NCBI GenBank assembly: GCA_035771165.1
Contig: JAWNZC010000322.1
Span: 9,561,001-9,625,000, forward strand
Length of the DNA: 64,000 bases
Source of the DNA: Paragorgia papillata
Taxonomy: Eukaryota > Cnidaria > Anthozoa > Scleralcyonacea > Coralliidae
Reading direction: 5' to 3'
A program made the translations under genes and the position numbers. This document shows positions 25,161 to 36,800 of the stretch, one piece after another; within the stretch, counting starts at the first letter, position 1, and every line of letters starts with the position of its first letter. The notes below the pieces were generated by a model that was not told the DNA's origin, made no database searches, and saw only the letters and a program-made list of their open reading frames with translations.

Positions 25161-26515
25161 CGGTATATTTTTTGCACCGTATCTTCCTTCGCGACGTATA
25201 GCTGGTCTGACTCGGACGTGCCCAATAACCGGTTTCTGATTTATATGCCGACTAAAACTTAGATCATCGCTCGTTGTCACGTGCCAAGTATAAACATTTC
25301 TATTGGCCATGGAGCATGCATGCGGATCATAGAAGAAAATAATCATTTGACAAAAAGACGGCAAACAGATGATTGATCTACCAGGGGAAACTCAGAACAA
25401 CATAAAGTTGTCATGATCTGCGCATTCTTGAAAAGTCAAAATGGCGGAGAAACCAAACGTGAGCATATTTACACTCAATATATCAATGTCTATATTTGGT
25501 TTTATGTTTATGTAACTGCTTTTTGACAAACACATCTTATGTTTCCACGAGCTGTTATGTTAAAATTACTTAAAATAACTTTATTTCAGCTTGTAAAAGA
25601 AGAAAATCCGATACACTTTAATAAGACAGCTGTGAAATATGCAGGATTGGCTCTAATAGCCAGCCAAAACAACAGCGTAAACCATCGCATTTTCATTTTG
25701 TTAAAGTTGGGACAGAAAGCCGGGAAACGCACTCACCGTACAGACCACGTTCCAAAACAACCAAAGGTGTGTATTGTGCTGTAAATAAATATGATTAAAC
25801 AAATTACTTGCCATTCTGTTGCACATAAGCACTAAAATTGAAACATGAATCTCTGATAACCAAAATGTATATTATATCTGCAACCAGTATACTTTAAATA
25901 CCTTTGCCTCTATAAATGATTTGCAACAACACAAATTAGCAATTGGACACAGCGATCAAGATCTTGAATTGCATGGAGACTGGGAGCCTCAAATAGACAT
26001 TGGTATCATGGTATGTATGGTTAAATTCCCTAGAAATAAATTGTCTGGAAACGCGGCCAAAGTCTTCTTTGTTCTAGGTTTTTGTTCACGTTGGTTGTGC
26101 ACCTTATTTCACCTTAACGCTTGCTGAACACATTTTATTTTTGGTATAATGAAGCAATCAACCAATAGCAGCGTTGCTTTAATATCAGTTTGCTCTCATA
26201 TGGGGCGCTTAATCGGGGGCGGCGCTTAATCGAGTAAATACGGTATCTCAAAACAAAAAAAGAAACAAAAAGATAATAATAATAATGATAATAATAATAA
26301 TAACAGTTTTATTACAGTATTTCCACAACAAAAGTGGCTCTTCATCTGTAACAATAACTAATAAGAATATAGAATAATAGACTATATGATTACATATTAA
26401 TAACAATATATACTAAATACTATATGTAAAATTATATTTGCATGGTGTAAACACCATGCAAGTGTATATGTATAAACAACTATAATAAAAGATGTATTAT
26501 TAATATGAACTATAT
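25161..26515. other. No gene supported; duplicated segment and AAT-rich tract
   Basis: The open frame at 25539-25784 matches nothing I recognise. 25950-26190 is the second copy of the 22290 duplication. 26275-26310 is an (AAT)n-like tract. Confidence 0.4.
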
Positions 26516-26770
26516 CTAATTATGAATCCATGCAAAATAGATTATGTAGCTCAATCTCTCGTTTGCAATGCGAGCATAGTACTCTTTTACTGTACGTTTA
26601 AAATCACTAAAATTACGGCAGTTTCTGATCTCTATAGTATAGGCAATTAAACTATTGAATACATTCGCTGCGCTGTCTTGAAAAGTGCCATTTTCAAAAG
26701 GCACAGTTAATTTAGTTTCTGTAGACGATCTTAATGTTCTCCCAGGAACATGCTGGTCTAGCTTGAGGTA
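26516..26770 (-). pseudogene. LINE reverse transcriptase C-terminal fragment
   Basis: On the minus strand, frames read RTLRSSTETKLTVP, then AANVFNSLIAYTIEIRN and FSDFKRTVKEYY, the usual end of a CR1/jockey-like ORF2 (a W/F-N-S-L-P, F-K-x-x-L-K-type ending). Only the last ~80 residues remain. Confidence 0.6.
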
Positions 26771-26779
26771 TCACTATAT

Positions 26780-27290
26780 AAGTATACTTCCCCTGTATAT
26801 TTGCCCTTGTATGTGAGTTGTAGTTCCCCCTGCAGGGGAAGTAAATGTCTTTGTTTTGCGATATTTGTGAAATATATCTGGATTATGAGTCAGTTTAAAT
26901 ATTTCACAAATATCTCAAAACAAAAAAACAAACAAAATGATCTATACTTCCCCTGTATATTTGCCCTTGTTTTCATAGTTCCCCCTGCAGGGGAAGTAAA
27001 TGTCTTTGTTTTGCGATATTTGTGAAGTATATCTGGATTATGAGTCAGTCGTAAATATTTCACAAATATCTCGAAACAAAAAAACAAACAAAAAGATCTA
27101 TATACTTCCCCTGTATATTTGCCCTTGTTTTCAAGTAGCAGTAATTATGCTAGTTGTAGTTCCCCCTGCAGGGGAAGTAAATGTCTTTGTTTTGAGATAT
27201 TTGTGAAATATATCTGGATTATAAGTCAGTCAGATATTTCGCAACAAATATTCAAAACAAAAAAAAACAACAAAAATATCTACTTACCCT
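26780..27290 (+). repeat. Three tandem copies of a ~165-bp unit
   Basis: Each unit holds TACTTCCCCTGTATATTTGC, then GTTCCCCCTGCAGGGGAAG (itself palindromic), then a hairpin formed by GATATTTGTGAAATAT and ATATTTCACAAATATC. The open frames across it are translated repeats. It is not a CRISPR array, because the spacers are also repeated. Confidence 0.85.
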
Positions 27291-29575
27291 GGGGAAAGTC
27301 CTACTTGCATATTACTGCTATAAAACAAGCTAGGGCAATTAGTAGAACAGACATATCGTCCTGCAACAGGAGCGCAACTAGAAAATTTAGAGGGCAGGGG
27401 TTGAACGCAAAAAAAGGCAAAGTCGTTCAGTATTCTAAACAATTTTCAGTGCCGTAGCAAGGTGTCAAAAAGTGGGGGGTGGGGGGCAGTAGTGGCAATT
27501 ATTGACCGCATTTGTAGGGGGGTCCGGAAAATTTTGAAATCTAGAACCTCTGAAATACCATTTGCACCAATTGGAGCGAACCTTTTCATCTAATTCTACA
27601 GCGAGTATTAGTTCAAGTTTTACTGTAAGAACGAAGAAATTATCACACCAACATACCCTACAGGTTTGCCAAAATCACGCCAAAATCCAGCTCTATCTCT
27701 GATTGATTCAGGGAATTGAAGCCTTGACAGACGACACTTCACAAAAGTGAACATATTTTGGGGGTTGCGTTGTTCCGTTTGAGATTTTGAGTCGTTTAAT
27801 TATCTTTCAATAATTAAACACCTATACATTACTGAATAGCTTCTAATTCTTCTAAGATGCCTCTGCCCTCGGACATATGAAAAGTTCGACATTTGGTCTT
27901 AGCCTTATTTTGCACAAAGTTAAAGGATGAGTGTCCAGCTGATGCATCGCGCGTTTGTGTTTTTGTTTTCATACGGGAAACTGGCATCTAACTGCCGCAA
28001 TATATTTAGTTTCTCATTGTTTGGTTCTCTGCCGATGATATTATAAGCTTCCAAAAGTCGTTTGATACTTTGAATCGATTTGTAGCGATGTCTGACTCAG
28101 AATTTGTCGAAAATAATTATAAACGACACTCTACGAATCTGTCAGCGTGTTCTATTCGCAACGGCTTTGATTACAACGGCCTTTCAAGTACATATTTCGC
28201 ACTTAACAGACTGTGCATAGCACTTCTGTATGCTGTATACACAGGGGCGGATCCAGGGGGTGTCAAAGGTGGCTCGAGACACGGTCAGATTTTTCTACAT
28301 TCGAAATTTATATAAAATATACTTAAATAAATAAATAAATTTACAATTTTAAAATTTTAACATTATTTCAACAAAATCCCCTAATAAACTGAGTAAATTT
28401 CTAAATATTTCAAAAATTGGTTAATTCGATTTCCTGAGACGTAATAGGTTACAGAAAGCGCGGGAAATTCCGCATTGATCGATATTTTGCATATCAAATT
28501 ATTTCCTACGATGACTGGCCGACAGCTCCCCGAAGTTTAACCCTTTAAGTTCGGGAAATAATCGTAAAATGATACTGCGATTTTGCGACACGGTCCGCTG
28601 TCCTGATGTTACTAAATATAGTAACTTCTTGCCATGTCCAGACACTGTGGAGGGTAGCAAGCCAATCACAGTGCGAGTTTTTGTGACGTAAGACACGGTG
28701 AGACACGGTGGCCATGTTTTCATTGCGCAATTACAGAGAAATGGCTTAATTCGGGAACATCTCGGAAGCTTCTCGTCATATTACAGGCCTTGCACATTTG
28801 ACATTTCTTGCTTTGTTCGACATGGCTTCTTGTGCGAGCTTTGATAATGTGCTGCGGCAACTTATTCAAATTTTCGATGGTTTACATTTACAAGAAGATG
28901 TTTCGGATGAGATTTTGTTGTTGAGACAACATTGTGAACGCGTCTTGGTTGAAGAAAGACAGCGAGCAGTGCGATCGTGCGAGTTTTCGAAGCTCCAATT
29001 TCCCAAGAGCCAGAAAGAAAGATGTGCGCTTCGCATGTACCTGTAAGGTGAGAATCTGACTTTATAATTAATTTTATTTTCAATATTCATGAAGTTTAAT
29101 TACCTGTTTGCAAATTGGGTAATGTTGTAAATATTATTGAGCAGAATATATTACATTTGACTTACATAAGCTTAAGTGAACGACTACAGAATCTATATGT
29201 CCCCGTTTAATATACAATTTATTGGTATATAGTAAATCTGTGGAGTAGTTCTGGTATTGTGAATCCAATAACAATGTAGCAGTAACGCTATTTAATGCTT
29301 TGGTATGAGAATTGTATTTAATCCATTTTTGTAAATTGACATACTTAGTCGTTTGAAAATCCCTTAGAATAGTTGTATTTATACATATATATATATGGCA
29401 GTACAAATGGCATTTGTACTATATATATATGTATGGTACTGTAAATTCAAGGAATACTTTATTTGAGAATATTTTAGTGACTTTAGTATTGGATAAATAC
29501 AATTCTAGAGTATGCTCGGAATTATTGGGAGGTGTTTATATGGAAGTGAGCAAGCTTGGTTTAGTTAATTTGTTT
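27291..29575. other. No gene supported
   Basis: Contains a G-rich stretch near 27471-27490 and several short open frames. The 82-codon frame at 28798-29046 is the most protein-like but matches no family I know. Confidence 0.35.
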
Positions 29576-29585
29576 ACAATCAGGC

Positions 29586-29672
29586 TGAGGCAGGCTGGCA
29601 CACTAAAAGGCAGGCTGGCACACTAAAAGGCAGGCTGGCACACTAAAAGGCAGGCTGGCACACTAAAAGGCA
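29586..29672 (+). repeat. Four-copy 20-bp minisatellite
   Basis: Unit GGCAGGCTGGCACACTAAAA repeated about four times with perfect copies. Confidence 0.95.
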
Positions 29673-32600
29673 GCCTCCAGCCAGACTGATGTGAGTAGTA
29701 TAATATTAACCCATTGGCTTACAATGTGCCAAGATGTGCCCTACTTTAGTATTTTACTCTGTCTACCGCCAGACGATTAATAATTTTTATGATTATTACA
29801 TGTTATGGTAAACAATTTTATGGTTAAGCCAATTAGCTGGCAATGCACCATACTTTAGTATCTTACTCTGTCCAATGCCAGAGTCAGTATTTTACTCTGT
29901 CTAACGCCAGACGAATTTACTCGTCAGTGGCAGGGTACTGCCAGTTAATGGGTTAATATATATAAGATTAACACCTTTTTGGCAAACAGTGGGATCACTC
30001 TGGCAGTTGGGCAACAGAAAATAAATTACAGGCAATAATGTATTACCACTACCATTAGGAAAACATTTTACAATGTGGGGCTATGCAATTTTTGTTCTGT
30101 TAGCATTCCTGGTTATCAGCTTGGTAAAGCAGACTAGATAAACTACCATGCCTCCAAATATTTAAACATTCCCTTAGTTGATACAAATCAAATGTTAGGC
30201 AATTATTTTAGAACCTATTCTGTCTATCTGACTACCTCAAGGCTAAAATATTAAGCAACCATCCTAAATGAATTTTATCAGACTGGTGGGAAAGAAATAA
30301 GCAGCATATTTAGTTTAGTTTAAAATATGTGATTGAACATACATGCTCAATGCAGCAATGCAGGCAACAATGCAGGGTATTGCTAATGAGTCTAATATGA
30401 GTGTGATAATGAGTATTGGTTAACTACTATAGTCTATTTAATTACAGAAAGGTACAGAATAGTTGAGCCCCAATTTCATTTTAAATAGAATAATTTTTTT
30501 AGTAAGATACTGTAGTTCAGTGAAGATGCAATTTGCAGGTAAGATTCTGTTGAAAGATTTGGGTAAAATTTGTACAAAAATTTGTGTAAAATTCCCACAA
30601 AACATGTACAAAACGACCCTGCAATATGACTCGAGATCACCCCCAGAATGCAGGAAATGCGTTTTCAGAGACTTCAATTTTCAAAATTTTCCGGGGGGGC
30701 ATGCCCCCGGACCCCTCTAGATTAGTGGACCACACCTATCAGACACGGTCAGATTTTCAGCTAGATCTGCCCCTGATACACGCTCCATGTTTCTGACGTA
30801 TTTCTCTTTGTTTGCTCATAGAATATAGGGAATAAAATGATGTTATAGGCTTTGCTAGGAAACTGCACGTCGGTCGAAGAGAAATACATTACTTTTGATG
30901 CTCCGCGTGAAATTGACATTTGTCTTTGTCTGAGAACTCAAAAATATTTGGATGGTCTTCACTCTTGTGTTACTGTTGCCTATTCGAAGGAAAAGGAGCC
31001 TACAACTACAAACAAAACATGCGATTAATTGCAGTATTGAAACAAATCCTAATCAAAGATGCAATCCAACAGGTAAACCACTTGTAAACAACTAACAGCA
31101 GTATGAATGCGTCTTATTGAAATGACAAAACTTTGAGTCTAGGTAGCTCTTATTAAATGGCATCTAATTTAGTGTCTACGTAAAAACATAAATTGAGTAA
31201 TTTACTGCAAGGATTGCTCAGATATCGAGGGATTGCTTCACCTGTTGAATTTCGTGGCCCGAAAAATGGCCGCGAGCAAGGTTGTGAGCGCGCAATGCAT
31301 TAGCTGGACACTCATCCTTTAAATTCAGGTTATCAAAACAGGCAAAGAACTTTATCTGCGAAACATTTGGGGCACTGATTTGGGATACTAGATATCTTCG
31401 TTATGCTTCTTCGAGAACACTCAACAACCACTATTGTATTGCGTACTACAACAGGCGATTAATTATCTGTTTATCTAATGTCTAACCTAGTATTAGAGGT
31501 CTCACAAAAAGGGCAGGGGTTAAAAAGGGCAGGGGTTGCATCCCCCCCCCCCCCCCCCCCCCTAGTTGCGCCCCTGTGCAAAGAATGGCATTCTCTACAT
31601 TATCGACTTTGTTGCTAGTATTCGTGATAGCACAGACAACGTATTCGAAGAAATCGGTGCTCTAGATGCTGTACAAGATGATTATTCTACATCACGTGTA
31701 TTAAGTATTAATCTCAAGACGAATCAGTTTGCTATGCAACTGCATGCAACCTATAGACCTTATTCAAAAATGGCCGCCGAATTAGAATTCTTTTATGTGC
31801 ATTTATGACCTCGTTTTAAAGTAAAAATTATTTTGAATTTCACACATGAAAACCGAGTTCATGAGGGCTAATTTATATGTATATATATAAAAGAATTTTA
31901 ATTCGGCGGCTATTTTTGAATAAGGTCTATAGTTATAGGATGTTTGAACAGTTAAGATGTGATTACATGGACCGGGCTGAGGTTTACGAAATGATACATG
32001 AAGCGGGCTAGCCCAGTTAAGCCGGGATGAGTTTTGAATTGACGTGGATGATAATTCGAGGCCGAAATTCGCAATTATCAGTAAATAAGGGCAAAGTTAC
32101 GTTAGTTTTACTTCAGTTTATCATTCCTTTTATAAGCAATTGACAAACCAAACTCGCAGTATATGCAAATTGTCAAATAAAAAGCAGCAGCTCCGAACGC
32201 ATTCTGAGGGAAAACTGATATCCTTGGCATAATAACCAAACGCAAAATAGTCCGAAATCGTTTTGAACTCAACGAGCTAATAAATAAAATTTCAAAACCT
32301 TTTCCTACGATTAATTTTTATCCGACTGTCACAATCACAATACAACGAATGCATATAGAGCAGGAGATGCTATTATACTCCGTCGGCCTAACGACAGTTC
32401 ATGTGACTTGCACATACGGTGGATGTTACCTACAAGATGCACGATGGCAGACACAAAAATTGGAACGTTTTGTAAAAGTGCTTGTTTCTGCATGCCAGTT
32501 TTGCGCGTGCATTGTGAGCATATGTATGTTTTTCGTGTTTTATACGTACCAGCTATATAACGTTAGGTTTGCGTACGAGAGCTCCGCGGCGTAAACGGTC

Positions 32601-32915
32601 AGTTACGGTCATTTAAAAAAAATGATAGACAAGTATACGTACATGCACATAGTAAAAGGTTTCATGTTTGTCGAAGCTCGTTATGTAACTGCGGCCTTTA
32701 TTGGCCAGGTTTCCGGGAGCTCTCCCCTTGACGTAAAATTAATAAGTAGGCAAAGCAACTGCATGCGTGGGGCCAGTAAAGGGTTAAAAGCCGATTTGTA
32801 AAAATGCACTGATGTATACGAACGACTGTAAAAGCATGCAGAAACAATAAATTTTATATCTAGAACGGCAGTCTTGTTCCTGCATAGATGCACATTCACA
32901 TTGCCATATATAGCC
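29673..32915. other. No gene supported; low-complexity and repeats
   Basis: Holds a foldback at 31751-31932 (listed separately) and a poly-C tract near 31542-31562. Short open frames are not recognisable. Confidence 0.35.
31751..31932. repeat. Foldback repeat, ~45-bp arms
   Basis: Arms beginning CTATAGACCTTATTC (31751) and ending with its reverse complement (31932) enclose an AT-rich centre; AATTCGGCGGC and its complement are in the arms. This is a MITE-like hairpin. Confidence 0.75.
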
Positions 32916-32921
32916 AACGCA
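32916..32921. repeat. Target-site duplication, left (AACGCA)
   Basis: Six bases identical to 52620-52625, directly outside the Polinton ends. A 6-bp duplication is the Polinton/Maverick hallmark. Confidence 0.95.
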
Positions 32922-32962
32922 AGTAGGGTATAAATGCCGGTTCTGGGACAGTTTTGAAATCC

Positions 32963-32973
32963 AAGATGGCGGC
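32963..32973 (+). promoter_or_regulatory. YY1-like site in left TIR
   Basis: AAGATGGCGGC, the classical YY1 consensus, 42 bp from the element end. A related core occurs at 33013-33023 and AAGATGGCCCC at 33036-33046. Role inferred only from the motif. Confidence 0.45.
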
Positions 32974-33006
32974 CAGTTAAAAGGGGGGGGGGGGGTAGCC
33001 CAGGAA

Positions 33007-33033
33007 AAAACAACATGGCGGCCATGTTGTTTT
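33007..33033. repeat. 27-bp perfect palindrome in left TIR
   Basis: Arms AAAACAACATGGC and GCCATGTTGTTTT around one base; mirrored at 52510-52536. It could fold at the replicating end or bind a dimeric protein. Confidence 0.85.
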
Positions 33034-33526
33034 CCAAGATGGCCCCAGCTTTGCTTTGCTCGCTGGCTCGCCTCCCTTCGGTCGGCTCGAGGCTCCACCT
33101 TCGGCTCGGCTCCGGATTTGCCGAAGAATTTTCCGAAGACTTCCCGAAGAATTTGCCGAAGACTTCCCGAACATTTTTTTCCGGAAGGGGTTTTGGGGGA
33201 AGCTTTTGGCGAGGGGGTTTTTAAGAATTTTACCAAGATTTTGAAAAAATGGTTTTTCAAGATTTTAGGGAAGAATTGTAAATAAATTTTTGAGGAGATT
33301 TTGGCCAAGAATTTTCAAAAGGTTTTACAAAAATGGTTTTTTAAAATTTGGGTTTTTGGGGTTTTTTAATAAGGGGTTCATACATTGGTTTGTTCTCTTC
33401 AGTTCCGTATTTTTCTGTTCCTTTGTATGTTATAAGTTTTTTAATAGCAAATGCAGTTTTTCTTATTTGGTCCATTTATTAAAAAATTGTAATTTTTCAA
33501 AGAAAATAAAAATAAAATAAAAGAGG

Positions 33527-33778
33527 ATGCCTAGAAGAAGAAATCGTTCCATATTCATACACAGCAAAAAGGATAGCTTTTGCTGTGGGATCTGCCAATT
33601 TGAAACAAACTCAAAAACAGGACTAAGATTACATGATAAGGTAGTTCATGGAAAAAAATTAGAAGACAAACTTGCTTTACAATGTGCTGATTGTTTAAAA
33701 ACCTTTAATACAGAAAAGGAACTGAATACTCATTTGAAAAGCCATGAAAAAAGAGAAAAAAGTAATAAATTTTTTTAG
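33527..33778 (+). CDS. Small two-finger C2H2 zinc-finger protein
   Basis: 83 residues. Two classical C2H2 fingers are visible: C-x2-C-x12-H-x4-H (starting near residue 20) and C-x2-C-x12-H-x3-H (starting near residue 53). The N-terminus is basic (PRRRNRS). It probably binds DNA or RNA. It is the first gene inside the left terminal repeat; its ATG forms the repeat's last bases, preceded by AATAAAAGAGG, the same leader as the genes starting at 52016 and 51443. Being expressed from the terminal repeat, it could be a regulator or end-binding protein. It converges with the polymerase gene and shares a 3' hairpin with it. Confidence 0.8.
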   Translation: MPRRRNRSIFIHSKKDSFCCGICQFETNSKTGLRLHDKVVHGKKLEDKLALQCADCLKTFNTEKELNTHLKSHEKREKSNKFF

Positions 33779-33791
33779 AACCCTAAAAAAA

Positions 33792-33816
33792 ATTTGTATT
33801 CTTTTTGAATACAAAT
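33792..33816. terminator. 3' hairpin shared by two convergent genes
   Basis: Perfect 10-bp stem ATTTGTATTC/GAATACAAAT with a T5 loop. It lies 13 nt after the zinc-finger stop and 13 nt after the polymerase stop on the other strand. Confidence 0.7.
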
Positions 33817-33829
33817 CTTAAACTAATCT

Positions 33830-36800
33830 TTAAACATTTTTGGTTCTATAATGCCCTATCGCCAAGGTTGAAATCCCATCCTCTCCGATAACTCTCTTAT
33901 CATCTTCTGCGTTAAGGGCAATCTTGTTCATATGAATGGTGTAGACTTTGTGTTGATAGCTCCTAAAGGTGTTCATCCCTTTCATAAGGTTTTTTCCTGA
34001 GTGCAAGCATTTCTCATAATCCCCAAACTTGATTTCATCCTGGACAACTCTCTTCTTAATTCCCTTGCATCTTTTCTCCTCTTTGCACTCCATCAACCCA
34101 GTTTCTAGGTTTTTCTCCTCAGCCATCTTGATAGCATACAGCTTGGCTCGAAGTCCAACAAACCCTTTAATTTGTTTTGCTCCAGTCTCTGACTTCATCA
34201 TCCCAGGAACTTTCTTGTTTACCCCGCATTCTATACCACTTGGATGAGACTTACCAAAGTTACTGGTGTCAAAGTGGGTTTTAACATCTCCAGAAATGTC
34301 CTTGAAGAAATCTTCTGTTTTAATCTCGTAACAAAGGCTGTCCGTATCTGTAAACAACAGCTGAGCCTTAGGACCATACTTTGGTTTGATGTAGCCATAG
34401 TGGAAATCATACATGGTAATTTTACTCAAATCCAGAATGGCAGCTCCTGTAAAGATTGGCTTGTTAAGATTAACATAAGTTTTCTTCATATGGACAGCTC
34501 CCAAATTTTCATTAAATATGTTAATGGACTTGTAATTTGACCTTCTCGCAAGCTTTTCAAGCTGATCTGCCCAGGAGACGAGTCGGATATCTACTCTGTT
34601 ACGAACATTTTCCATTGTCTTACCGAAGACTGAGTTGTTCATTAACTTATAGAAATCCTTCTCAAAGTCATTGGAGGCCTCTGTTCTCAACCTTGTGTTA
34701 AGGTCGATAAAGGGTTTCATCCAAGCCTTTTCCACAAACTTAATTCCTCTGTGGAGCTTTAAAATTTTTAGCTTGTATTTCAAACACTGCTTTAATGCGC
34801 GGTAGTGGAGAGTATACTTCTTTTTGTTGTTAAGATTTGGTACTAGTTTTTGTACTCCATTAATCTCAAGTCTCTCAGCTGCGAAGGGGAGATCATTGTG
34901 GAGATCGTGTAAATCTTTAGGATACTCCAAGTCTACTTCTAGAAAGCATCCTTCTCCCTCTTCTCCATCTTTAGTTTCCACAAGGTACTTTTCCCAATCC
35001 ACCAGCTCTTCTTCTGACATCCACTTAAATCCACCTATTGGAAGGGGTTTTCTCATCGCATTTCCATATAGGTTGTTTGCATCTAAATATTCAATGAAGG
35101 AACTTTCCTGCTCTGGTTTGTATTCCTCCATATACTTGTTGTTTGCATTACCTTCTCGGTGGGTAATTGTCGAGATCCCTCCACGGATACTTTTTTCGAA
35201 GAACAAGTACATGTCAGGGTCTGTTAGTAGTTCCAGGTTCTGACCCATCTTCTGTAGGGAATTCCAAGCCAAACCAGGACTTGTGTAAGTCCACATTGGG
35301 TCTATCCCATAAGTTTCTTTGCTTGTTTTCCTAAAATTTTGGATTACATCTCCGAGAAGAACAGTATCCAGTTTGTTGTACAATTCCTGATATTCTCCCA
35401 TTGTCTTACATCTAAAGGTCTTCCAAACATTCTGAGCATGGGCATAATCCTCATCTGAAATACCAGTTCCATTCAGTTTTGAGTAGAACTCCTTTTTGGC
35501 TGGAAGTTGTGGATAGTTCAGCTTTTTCAGATCTGTCATGAAATCATAGGGAAATACCCCCTTTTTCTTTAACAGGTTTACACTCTCTTCTGGATGGTTA
35601 GCGAAGAATTTTTCTGTGTACACAAAAGCTGTTGAATCCAGGTTATTAACAAGAGAACTTAATGAACTTGCCATGAATTTTAGAGAATCCAGAAATCTTA
35701 GTTCTAAAGGAACCCACTTTTTCTTTAAATTTCCATCAGGTAATCTCTTTTTGTGCCAGCCACCATCCATCCATATCTTTTTACTAACGCTGATATACTC
35801 TTCGTCTGTTTTTGGTATACAGGTAATTGTACCTTCTGTTTCACCCAAACTTTCAATGATATGATGCATATCATAATTCATACTATTATGGGCCAGCACA
35901 GGAATATGTTTGGCATTACTCATTGAGTAGTTACAGATGTTATGAGCAGGTCCCCTATATTCTCCACTAAGATGGTTATGGTCTCTTACCCTATCTTTTC
36001 CTAACTCTTTCCCACAGACATAACAGTTTACAGCTGACTGGAAATCTTTCTCTTGGGTCTCACTTATGATAATTGGCTTTGGAGTTTTCATGTAGGTTTC
36101 CCAGATTTCCTTAGACTCAAGTTCCAAAGCTTCAACAAACATTTTACCGATATCCTCATGTTCGTATTTCTTGGTATAGCTTACAACTTTTCCTGGGTAG
36201 ATAGTTGGATCTGAGCATATAATTTGGAAACAGTAACCACTAGGAACATGTTTCTGGTATTTCTTGGTGAAACTCTTGTCTTCACTTTGCTCCTTTGTAT
36301 CCAATGGCTTTAGCAAACACTCAAAATCATACACAATGATGAAGGGAACATCCTGGATTTTCTTGTAATCTTTCTCACTCCACCCCATGATATCATTCTT
36401 TCCTTTTGTAGGAAATATTTGAACCTGGGCATCATATTTTTGGCACAGCAACACATGCTCATCTTTGTTCTTTTCATTTCGAAATGGGTTTAAACAGAAG
36501 TTACAGTAAAACTTTTTATGTTCGTTGTTGTCAACTTGGCTTGTAAACAACCTACTTTTGTTCTTAATGGTAGCGTAATGGTTATTAAGCCAGAACAGGT
36601 CTACAACATTTTGGTAATCAGCCCTACTTGTTTGCATTGGGAAAACCTTTTGTATCTCAAAATCAAAACTAAAGACATTAACATTCGTCTTGTTCATCTT
36701 CTCAAATTTGGAAATGTCCTTAATTTTAAGAGGGAATTCCAGTCCTTTGATGTTGTATTTGGCTGCCTGTTCTTTAACAGCAGGTCCACATCTTTCTAAA

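Larger units (their letters stand above)
32922..33529 (+). repeat. Polinton terminal inverted repeat, left
   Basis: 608 bp, reverse complement of 52014-52619. It contains a 13-G run, a YY1-like site, a 27-bp palindrome, and CCGAAGAATTT/CCGAAGACTTCC tandem units at about 33117-33177. Its inner edge ends exactly at the ATG of the first inward gene, so both ends of the element have the same promoter. The 76-codon frame inside (33290-33520) is mirrored in the other repeat and is not supported as a gene. Confidence 0.97.

Noticed and set aside
26780..27290. Regular direct repeats suggesting a CRISPR array
   Set aside because: Whole ~165-bp units repeat including what would be spacers, and the genome is eukaryotic.
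28798..29046. 82-codon protein-like frame
   Set aside because: Most gene-like frame in the region, but no family, splice structure or second copy supports it.
33290..33520. 76-codon Phe/Lys-rich frame, mirrored at 52023-52253
   Set aside because: It is duplicated only because it lies in the terminal repeats; low complexity, no start motif, and it would overlap the expected promoter.
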